Positions 8,664 through 14,302 of a stretch of DNA of 24,542 nt are shown piece by piece. Within the stretch, counting starts at the first letter, position 1, and every line of letters begins with the position of its first letter. The position numbers were made by a program, and so were the translations under genes. The DNA comes from an uncultured Eubacteriales bacterium. GTDB taxonomy: Bacteria; Bacillota; Clostridia; Christensenellales; Borkfalkiaceae. The stretch spans positions 1-24,542 of the forward strand of contig CACXHH010000041.1 in NCBI GenBank assembly GCA_902767455.1, given 5' to 3'. Below the pieces are notes generated by a model. It saw only the letters and a list, made by a program, of their open reading frames with translations. It had not been told where the DNA came from and searched no databases.

Positions 8664-10409
8664 ATGAAAAAAATTCTTAAAAAAGTAATACCCGCCGCGT
8701 TTATGGCGCTTGCGGTAACAGGTTCAAGTTTCTTTGCACTTTCCGGTCTTTCGGCGGCTAACGCCGCCGAAGCCGAAACGCTTGCTGCGACCAACGCCGA
8801 GCAGGTTGCGACCGTCGCTACTCCCATAGAACTTCTCGATACTGAAAGCATCAACTTCAACCCCATGAACGGTTACGTTTACCGTCTGTCCGAAACTTTC
8901 AAACTCGCTCCCGACACCGTCGAAGTTCGTTTGAAAATGCCTCTCGGCTCCATGGGCGGAACGCTTTTTGGCAACTACTATATCGCTTCTTACAACTACC
9001 CCGGCACGGCGCAGTGGGGGATCGACGCGATCGGCAGAGTCACCGTTTTATGGGACAGCGGTAACTTCAAATACACTTTCAATAACGTAAGTTTGGGCGA
9101 CGGTTTGTGGCACCACGTCGCGATCGTTCACGATTCTAAAGCCGCTTCCTTCACGCTCTATATCGACGGCGAATATTGCGACAGCGTTGTTTCCCGTCAG
9201 AACGACTTAAAAGCGGGCGCTCTCCCGATGAGTATCGGCGTAGACTACCAGACGTTCTATTCCGAAAAGACGCCGTTTGAAGGCTATATCAGTCAGGTGA
9301 CCGTATATAACGGGCCTATCACGCAGGAAAGAGTCCGCGAAGATATGGAAACGACCGAAATAACCGACGATTATAACGGCAAGATAATGGGCAACTGGTA
9401 TCTCGGCGAAGAGTGGACCAAACGCACGGTCACCGATTCTACGGGCAGCGGCGTTGACGCTTCCATCCATACCACGATGAAGTACGTTCGCGACGCGACG
9501 AAGGACTACGAATACGATTATTCGTTTATCGAAGTTCCCGATATCCAGTGCTGCGTTCGTTATCACTATTCCACCTTCCTTGACATGATGCAGTGGCTCG
9601 CCGACAACGGCGACGACCTCAAAGTTCAGTGGGCGACCTTTCTCGGCGACTTGTCCGACGTAGGCAACAACGAATCTTTGTACCGTTCGGCTTCGCTCGG
9701 TATGTCGCTTCTCGACGGCAAAGTCAACTACAACTTCGTTCCCGGCAACCACGACTACGACAGCAACGGTCAGGGCGACCGTTCTCAGGTTTACTTCGAC
9801 ACGTGGTTCCCGTATGCAAAGCATTCCAAGATGCCCGGGTTTATGGGTGTTTACGAAGTAGGCAGTATGGCTAACAGCTATTACACTTACAGCGTTTGCG
9901 GAGTAGATTATCTTATCATCAACCTCGAATATAACCCCCGTATCGGCGCTATCCGCTGGGCAGGGAGACTTTGCGAAGCTTTCCCGCAGCACCGCGTTAT
10001 AATCGCCACGCATCACTACATCGGCGCAGACGGTTCCATTTCCGACAGTATGTGGGGCAGCGCTAACTGGAAGGCTTTGGCGCAGGTCACCGAACCGCAG
10101 GTCCTTTACGATAATCTCGTTAAGCTTTACCCCAACATCTGGATGGTATTCAGCGGTCACCTTTCGCAGGACGACGCTATCATGCGTACCGACGTAGGCG
10201 TTCACGGCAACACGGTTTACTCGTGGCTTATCGATACTCAGACGGCTATTCACGACAACGGCGTCGGCGAAGACCACCTGTTTATTCTTAAAGTCAACGA
10301 AAAGACCAAAAAGATCTGCTGTTTGCTCTATTCACCCGCTAACGACGGCGTGTATAACATTCAGAACCAGTTCGAGATAGATTTCCCCGCGAACTGCTCG
10401 GCTTATTAA
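8664..10409 (+). CDS. Exported LamG-like plus metallophosphoesterase protein
   Basis: The product has 581 residues. A Sec signal peptide covers about 1-35 (Lys-rich start, hydrophobic core, cleavage near Ala-Asn-Ala-Ala). Residues 60-235 form a LamG/concanavalin-like domain (GLWHHVAIVHD, LYIDGE, YISQVTVYNG). Residues 285-575 are a calcineurin-like metallophosphoesterase domain with Asp293-x-Gln295, Gly-Asp329-Leu-Ser-Asp332, Gly-Asn362-His363-Asp364, His450-His451 and Gly-His499-Leu-Ser501. The usual DxH is DxQ and the usual final His of GHxH is Ser501, so metal site 1 is altered. The protein should act outside the membrane on a phosphoester or phosphodiester, perhaps of a glycan or wall polymer; the substrate is not deducible. 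AAGGAG lies upstream of the start, and the gap to the preceding gene is 19 nt. The same LamG-phosphoesterase pairing recurs in the large gene at the right end of the window. Confidence 0.85.
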   Translation: MKKILKKVIPAAFMALAVTGSSFFALSGLSAANAAEAETLAATNAEQVATVATPIELLDTESINFNPMNGYVYRLSETFKLAPDTVEVRLKMPLGSMGGTLFGNYYIASYNYPGTAQWGIDAIGRVTVLWDSGNFKYTFNNVSLGDGLWHHVAIVHDSKAASFTLYIDGEYCDSVVSRQNDLKAGALPMSIGVDYQTFYSEKTPFEGYISQVTVYNGPITQERVREDMETTEITDDYNGKIMGNWYLGEEWTKRTVTDSTGSGVDASIHTTMKYVRDATKDYEYDYSFIEVPDIQCCVRYHYSTFLDMMQWLADNGDDLKVQWATFLGDLSDVGNNESLYRSASLGMSLLDGKVNYNFVPGNHDYDSNGQGDRSQVYFDTWFPYAKHSKMPGFMGVYEVGSMANSYYTYSVCGVDYLIINLEYNPRIGAIRWAGRLCEAFPQHRVIIATHHYIGADGSISDSMWGSANWKALAQVTEPQVLYDNLVKLYPNIWMVFSGHLSQDDAIMRTDVGVHGNTVYSWLIDTQTAIHDNGVGEDHLFILKVNEKTKKICCLLYSPANDGVYNIQNQFEIDFPANCSAY

Positions 10410-10417
10410 AAACGACG

Positions 10418-10452
10418 AAGGCTGTCGCCGAATTTCGGCGACAGCCTTTTTT
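10418..10452 (+). terminator. Intrinsic terminator of the secreted-protein operon
   Basis: A GC-rich stem of about 14 bp (10418-10431 with 10435-10448, core GGCTGTCGCCG) has a 3-nt loop and ends in a T-run through 10452. It starts 9 nt after the phosphoesterase stop codon. Confidence 0.93.
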
Positions 10453-10480
10453 AACGGATTTATTCCCCTAATTTAAAAAA

Positions 10481-10514
10481 ACTCCCCGCTCGGCGTCAGC
10501 GCCGAGCGGGGAGT
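10481..10514 (-). terminator. Intrinsic terminator of the beta-glucosidase gene
   Basis: A 15-bp stem (10481-10495 with 10500-10514, core CTCCCCGCTCGGCG) has a 4-nt loop. On the minus strand it starts 7 nt after the stop codon and is followed by a T-run (A-run at 10475-10481 on the plus strand). The plus-strand side also has a short TTTT, so it may work in both directions. Confidence 0.93.
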
Positions 10515-10521
10515 TTTGTCG

Positions 10522-11859
10522 TCAATCGAATTTTCCTTTTATAATATTCTTATACGTATAGAACGAATCCTTCGGGGTGCGTTTATAGGTGTTATAATCT
10601 ACGTAAGTCAAACCGAAGCGTTTGCTGTAACCGCAGTACCATTCAAGGTTATCGAGAAGAGACCAGACGAAATATCCCATTATATCGACGCCTTCTTCTC
10701 CCGCCTTTAAATAATTCTCTATATACTGCCGCAAAAATTCCTGTCTGCCGCCGTCGTGTATCTCGCCGTTTTTGGTGATTATATCGGTAGTGGCGCATCC
10801 GTTTTCGCTTATGACGAAGGGGAGCTTATACCTTTCGTAAAGGAACTTGGCGCCCCAGTAAAGCGCCGTTGGGGTGACGGGCCAGTCCATACACGTATAC
10901 ACGGTGTTTTGGTCGGGCTCCACGTGAACGTAGCCGCCATTGCCGTCGGATTTTACGAATCTCCCGAAGTAAATGTTCTGACAGTAAAAATCTATCTTCT
11001 GCGAGATGAGCGCCATGTCGCCGTCGAGTATCTCGGGAAGGTCATCCTTCCTGTTTTCGGCGTAATATTTTGCGGGATAGTCGCCGAGAACGATAGGATC
11101 GCTGTATAAGGCGACTCCGCCGTCTTCGCCGCGGTGATAGTCGAAGTACGCAAGGCGCGCTGCTTTAATATCTTCGGGGGAGTTCGTCAAAGGTATCTTG
11201 GCGTCGTTGCAGGGCGCGTAACCTATTTTAACGCCGTCGTAGCGGCGCAAAACCTTTACCGCTTCGCCGTGGCAAAGCAAAAGGTTGTGTATCATCGTGT
11301 TTTTATCCTTGACGGAATATTCCGCGCCGCGCACCGTGCCGCCGAGTCTGCCGCCGATTATGCACTGCGGCTCGTTGAACGTTATGTAGTATTTTACTCT
11401 GCCCGCAAGCTTTTCGGCAACGGCTTCGACGTATTTGGCAAAAGCCTTGGTTATGCACTCGCGGTTGAGCCAGCCGCCCTTTTTATATATCGCGTACGGA
11501 AGGTCCCAGTGAAAAAGCGTCACCATCGGCTCGATGCCCGCTTCAAGAAGCTTATCGACGAACGCCGAATAGTGATCGAGCCCTTTTTGGTTTATCTCGC
11601 CGTCGCCGTCTTTTATTACGCGCGCCCATGAAACGGAAAACCTGTACGAGTTTACGCCGAGTTCCTTTAAAAGGGCGACGTCCTCGTCCATTCTGTTATA
11701 AGAATCGTCTGCGTCGTCGGCTCTGTGACCGTTGAATATAAAGCCGCCGTCGTCGGACATAACGTCCCAAACGGTCAGAGATTTACCGTCGCTTTTCGCG
11801 GCGCCTTCTATCTGCGTTGCCGCCGAAGCCGCGCCCCATAAAAAATCTTTTCTCAACAT
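10522..11859 (-). CDS. Glycoside hydrolase family 1 beta-glucosidase
   Basis: The product has 445 residues, the usual GH1 length, with no signal peptide, so it is cytoplasmic. The start at 11859 gives MLRKDFLWGAASAATQIEG, the classic GH1 N-terminus, with GGGAG 9 nt upstream. A longer open frame to 11946 exists, but its extra 29 residues have no GH1 counterpart. Key residues are Gln16, His117-Trp118, Asn162-Glu163 (acid/base, TFNEP), Tyr297 in QNIYFG, Glu352 (nucleophile, ISENG), Trp399 and Glu406-Trp407. Glu406-Trp407 in the glycone pocket is typical of enzymes for unphosphorylated beta-glucosides or beta-galactosides, as opposed to 6-phospho-glycosidases. It probably hydrolyses short beta-linked oligosaccharides imported by transporters not seen here. 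It is a single-gene transcript with its own terminator, two candidate promoters and an inverted repeat in the leader. Confidence 0.95.
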   Translation of the reverse strand: MLRKDFLWGAASAATQIEGAAKSDGKSLTVWDVMSDDGGFIFNGHRADDADDSYNRMDEDVALLKELGVNSYRFSVSWARVIKDGDGEINQKGLDHYSAFVDKLLEAGIEPMVTLFHWDLPYAIYKKGGWLNRECITKAFAKYVEAVAEKLAGRVKYYITFNEPQCIIGGRLGGTVRGAEYSVKDKNTMIHNLLLCHGEAVKVLRRYDGVKIGYAPCNDAKIPLTNSPEDIKAARLAYFDYHRGEDGGVALYSDPIVLGDYPAKYYAENRKDDLPEILDGDMALISQKIDFYCQNIYFGRFVKSDGNGGYVHVEPDQNTVYTCMDWPVTPTALYWGAKFLYERYKLPFVISENGCATTDIITKNGEIHDGGRQEFLRQYIENYLKAGEEGVDIMGYFVWSLLDNLEWYCGYSKRFGLTYVDYNTYKRTPKDSFYTYKNIIKGKFD

Positions 11860-11869
11860 TGATAATGCT

Positions 11870-11937
11870 CCCGTTAAACGAAAATAGCGTACGAAGCAAT
11901 ACGATTCGCACGCTATTATTTTACCTTTTTTAACGGG
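11870..11937 (-). promoter_or_regulatory. Nested inverted repeats at the beta-glucosidase start of transcription (candidate operator or attenuator)
   Basis: An inner inverted repeat spans 11883-11917 in the beta-glucosidase leader. On the minus strand, AATAGCGTGCGAA and TTCGTACGCTATT flank a 9-nt loop, pairing over 13 positions with one G-U. An outer pair, CCCGTTAA at 11870-11877 and TTAACGGG at 11930-11937, encloses it. The inner repeat begins directly after the -10 box of the proximal promoter. It could be a DNA operator for a sugar-responsive repressor or an mRNA hairpin. The following T-tract is weak, which slightly favours an operator. Confidence 0.55.
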
Positions 11938-11946
11938 TTTTGTCAA
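11918..11946 (-). promoter_or_regulatory. Proximal candidate sigma-A promoter of the beta-glucosidase
   Basis: On the minus strand, TTGACA (11946-11941) is followed after 17 nt by TAAAAT (11923-11918). The start of transcription would fall near 11911, inside the inverted repeat 11883-11917. Confidence 0.65.
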
Positions 11947-12026
11947 TAATAATGATTGCGGTAAGTTTTTTTAAAGTTCTTCTTGTAAGTTGTAAGAAAA
12001 TCGGCGCCTTTTATCGCCTTTATTAT

Positions 12027-12055
12027 TTTATATCGCTTTTTGAGTGCGTTGTCAA
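12027..12055 (-). promoter_or_regulatory. Distal candidate sigma-A promoter of the beta-glucosidase
   Basis: On the minus strand, TTGACA (12055-12050) is followed after 17 nt by TATAAA (12032-12027). A transcript from here would have a leader of about 160 nt including the nested inverted repeats. Confidence 0.55.
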
Positions 12056-12142
12056 AACTCATTTAAAATAAGCGTAAAACATTAAAATATGCGCTTAAAT
12101 CGCCCTATAAACGGCGTAATATTGCTTTTTTATTTTCGATAA

Positions 12143-12171
12143 TTGACCTTGTCGATTTTTTATGCTATAAT
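12143..12171 (+). promoter_or_regulatory. Extended -10 sigma-A promoter for the small membrane protein and lactonase-rubredoxin genes
   Basis: TTGACC (12143-12148) and TATAAT (12166-12171) are separated by 17 nt, and TGC directly before the -10 box makes it an extended -10 promoter. The predicted start is near 12178, about 30 nt before the first start codon. Confidence 0.88.
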
Positions 12172-12209
12172 TTTAAAGTAAAACGTTCGCCGAAGGAAGG
12201 AGAAAATCA

Positions 12210-12377
12210 ATGCCTTTAAAGTTCAAAATAGCAATAATCGCGTTTTTCTCCGCGCTCGTCATCGCGGGCAGCGCTATTCTTATAGCCGTCGTAGTTGATA
12301 AGAACGCAAAATCCATCCCCGATAATTCGCGGGCAAAAACGGCGGTAGTACTTACGTGCGACAGCAACGATTTATAA
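12210..12377 (+). CDS. 55-residue single-span membrane protein
   Basis: This short gene is supported by a strong promoter just upstream and by GGAAGGAGA ending 8 nt before the ATG. The product starts MPLKFKIAIIAFFSALVIAG and has one hydrophobic span at about residues 5-29, followed by a charged tail of about 25 residues with one Cys near the end. It has no lipobox. It may be a small membrane-embedded protein or an exported peptide with an uncleaved anchor. The stop lies 26 nt before the lactonase-rubredoxin start, so the two genes share a promoter and may work together. I do not recognise a family. It could also be a leader ORF that tunes translation of the downstream gene. Confidence 0.6.
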   Translation: MPLKFKIAIIAFFSALVIAGSAILIAVVVDKNAKSIPDNSRAKTAVVLTCDSNDL

Positions 12378-12403
12378 AAACCATTTCAAGGAGATAGTAA
12401 AAG

Positions 12404-13345
12404 ATGATAATCAAGGCAGTTAAATTCAGAAAAGACGGGTTCTATTCGCAACCGTTCGCGTTCGGCGGCGAAGAAGGTATGGAAAAATTCGACCTTTCCG
12501 TGAGATATCGCGGAAGTTTGCAGAACTACGTTATCGACACGGGTAAGGACGTTATTTTGGTCGATACGGGGCTTCCCGCGGGCACGCCCGAAGAAGTTCC
12601 GAGCGAAAAAGCTCTCGCCTACACCGGCAAGGATATCTGCTCGTATATCGAGGCGCTTGCCGCTATCGGATATAAACCCGAACAAGTCACCAAGATACTT
12701 TTAACGCACAAGCACGCCGACCATTCGGGCGAGCTTCGCTCCTTCCCCAACGCGGAAATATTCGTAAACGCCGAAGAGCTTTCCGCCGCCGAGCTCAAAG
12801 ATATTAAGAATATCACGCCCGTGACCTTTGACGACGGCGCTTACTATAACTTCCCCGAAAGCAAGAAAATAACGGACGGAGTCTACTATATCAAAGCTAA
12901 GGGCCACACGCTCGGCAACAGTATCGTTATCGCCGAGAGCGACGGGCTTTTCTATATGCTTCACGGCGATATAACTTACGTTGACGAAGCGCTGTACGAA
13001 AACAAGCTCTCCGTAGTCTACGAGGACGCCGCCGCCGCGCGCCTGACGCTCGACCGCGTCCGTGAATTTATCCGTAACCATAAAACGGTATATTGCGGCA
13101 CGCACACCCCGCAGGGCTACGAAAATCTCGAAGCAAAACGCGTAATGGACCTTGATAATCCCGTTCCGACCGTGCTTGCCGATATAGATTTTTCGGCGCA
13201 AAAGGCAAGCGGAAAGTACGTTTGCTCTATCTGCGGCTACGTTTACGATCCCGCCGAACACGACGGCGTTGCGTTTGAAGACCTTCCCGACGACTGGAAG
13301 TGCCCGCGCTGCAAACAGCCGAAATCGAAGTTCAACCCCGCTTAA
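12404..13345 (+). CDS. AHL-lactonase-like metallo-beta-lactamase hydrolase fused to rubredoxin
   Basis: The product has 313 residues and no signal peptide. Residues 1-260 are a metallo-beta-lactamase fold with His102-x-His104-x-Asp106-His107, His168, Asp189, Tyr192 and His234. This set and its spacing follow the di-zinc lactonase AiiA (His104, His106, Asp108, His109, His169, Asp191, Tyr194, His235). Flavodiiron proteins instead use HxExD. Residues 270-313 are a complete rubredoxin with Cys274-x2-Cys277 and Cys300-x2-Cys303 (CSICGYVYDP, DWKCPRCKQPKS), which binds one iron. There is no flavodoxin domain between them. The hydrolase half predicts lactone or ester hydrolysis, while the rubredoxin half predicts one-electron transfer, so the combined reaction is unclear. 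AAGGAGA precedes the start. The gene is second in a two-gene unit closed by a terminator at 13389-13420. The domain calls are firm; the lactonase activity is inference. Confidence 0.9.
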   Translation: MIIKAVKFRKDGFYSQPFAFGGEEGMEKFDLSVRYRGSLQNYVIDTGKDVILVDTGLPAGTPEEVPSEKALAYTGKDICSYIEALAAIGYKPEQVTKILLTHKHADHSGELRSFPNAEIFVNAEELSAAELKDIKNITPVTFDDGAYYNFPESKKITDGVYYIKAKGHTLGNSIVIAESDGLFYMLHGDITYVDEALYENKLSVVYEDAAAARLTLDRVREFIRNHKTVYCGTHTPQGYENLEAKRVMDLDNPVPTVLADIDFSAQKASGKYVCSICGYVYDPAEHDGVAFEDLPDDWKCPRCKQPKSKFNPA

Positions 13346-13388
13346 AACACGGTAATAAGAAGCGGCTGCTTTTTGAAATGAAAATATC

Positions 13389-13420
13389 CCCGCCGCAGGC
13401 GTCGCCTGCGGCGGGCTTTT
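13389..13420 (+). terminator. Intrinsic terminator after the lactonase-rubredoxin gene
   Basis: A perfect 12-bp GC-rich stem (13389-13400 with 13404-13415, CCCGCCGCAGGC) has a 3-nt GTC loop and is followed by CTTTT. Confidence 0.93.
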
Positions 13421-13453
13421 ATATCGTAAAAGGTAAAATTAACGTTTTTACTA

Positions 13454-13482
13454 TTGACACCGTTCGGGAAAAAATATATAAT
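13454..13482 (+). promoter_or_regulatory. Consensus sigma-A promoter of the glycyl radical enzyme operon
   Basis: TTGACA (13454-13459) and TATAAT (13477-13482) are separated by exactly 17 nt. The start of transcription is expected near 13489. The roughly 40-nt leader contains AAAGGC (13489-13494) that can pair with GCCTTT (13511-13516), just before the ribosome binding site AAAGGA. Confidence 0.92.
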
Positions 13483-13527
13483 TATAGGAAAGGCGGAAGT
13501 AATCGTTTCAGCCTTTAAAGGAACAAA

Positions 13528-14301
13528 ATGCAAACGCTTATAAGTCATATAGAACGCTGTTCGTCGTTCGACGGTCCGGGGATAAGAACGGTAGTGTTTT
13601 TCAAGGGCTGTCCGCTCTCTTGCAAGTGGTGCCACAACCCCGAATGTATCTCGTTTGAGAAAGAAGAGCTGTTCTATCCCGAGAAGTGCATAAAATGCGG
13701 CAGGTGTCAGAGCGGCTGCGTCACGGGCGCGAGAGTCGTGTGTGGAAGGATTATTCCCGTTCACGACGTCGTCGTGACGGTGAAAAGGGACGAAAAGTAT
13801 TATTCGGGCGGTGGCGGCGTAACGCTCTCGGGCGGCGAGCCGCTCGCGCATAATAGTTACGTTAACGAGCTTATAGACGCGCTTTTGAAGGAGAATATCG
13901 ACGTCGCGATAGAAACTTCTATGTTTAAATACGACGAAGAGATACTCAAAAAAGTCGATCGTATCATGGCTGACGTAAAAATTTTCGACGAGAAAAAACA
14001 TCTCGAATACGTCGGGATAAGCGGCGAAAAGATACGCGATAATATTTTAAAAGCCGACTTGCTCGGCGTACCGCTCACCATTCGCACGCCGATAATAAAG
14101 GGGATAAACGACGACGAGCAAAACGTCCGCTTGACGGCGGAATTTGCTTCTTCGCTCAAAAACTGCGTCAGATACGAGCTGTTGCCGTATCACGCGATGG
14201 GCGTAAATAAGGCAAGGGCTTTGGGGAAGGAACAAAAAGTCTTTTCCGCGCCCGACGCAAAAACGCTCGAAAACCTTAAAAAATATCAATTCACAAGGTA
14301 A
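13528..14301 (+). CDS. Radical SAM activase for a glycyl radical enzyme (PflA family)
   Basis: The product has 257 residues. The start motif FDGPGIRT and Cys28-x3-Cys32-x2-Cys35 (GCPLSCKWC) mark the radical SAM [4Fe-4S] site of glycyl radical activases. A single ferredoxin-type motif follows, Cys54-x2-Cys57-x2-Cys60-x3-Cys64, and then the SAM-binding GVTLSGGEPL. The enzyme cleaves S-adenosylmethionine and abstracts a hydrogen from the partner's glycine to make the stable glycyl radical. Pyruvate formate-lyase activase lacks the auxiliary motif, and most activases of diol- or choline-type enzymes carry two, so this one is intermediate. AAAGGA precedes the ATG. The stop is one base before the start of the glycyl radical enzyme gene, which is very likely its substrate and translationally coupled. 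Anaerobic, cytoplasmic. Confidence 0.94.
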   Translation: MQTLISHIERCSSFDGPGIRTVVFFKGCPLSCKWCHNPECISFEKEELFYPEKCIKCGRCQSGCVTGARVVCGRIIPVHDVVVTVKRDEKYYSGGGGVTLSGGEPLAHNSYVNELIDALLKENIDVAIETSMFKYDEEILKKVDRIMADVKIFDEKKHLEYVGISGEKIRDNILKADLLGVPLTIRTPIIKGINDDEQNVRLTAEFASSLKNCVRYELLPYHAMGVNKARALGKEQKVFSAPDAKTLENLKKYQFTR

Positions 14302-14302
14302 A

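Larger units (their letters stand above)
11860..12209. other. Divergent intergenic region, AT-rich
   Basis: These 350 nt separate the minus-strand beta-glucosidase from the plus-strand small membrane protein. They hold two candidate minus-strand promoters, one plus-strand promoter and a nested inverted repeat (separate entries). I see no further coding potential and no RNA gene between 11947 and 12142. Confidence 0.7.

Noticed and set aside
11860..11946. Longer N-terminus for the beta-glucosidase
   Set aside because: The extra 29 residues are not part of the GH1 fold, overlap the promoter and inverted repeat, and the ATG at 11859 has a good ribosome binding site.
12404..13345. Flavodiiron protein (oxygen or NO reductase)
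   Set aside because: The metal motif is HxHxDH, not HxExD, and there is no flavodoxin domain.
13300..13518. 72-codon plus-strand frame between the rubredoxin fusion and the activase
   Set aside because: It overlaps the end of the fusion gene, and runs through the terminator and the next promoter.
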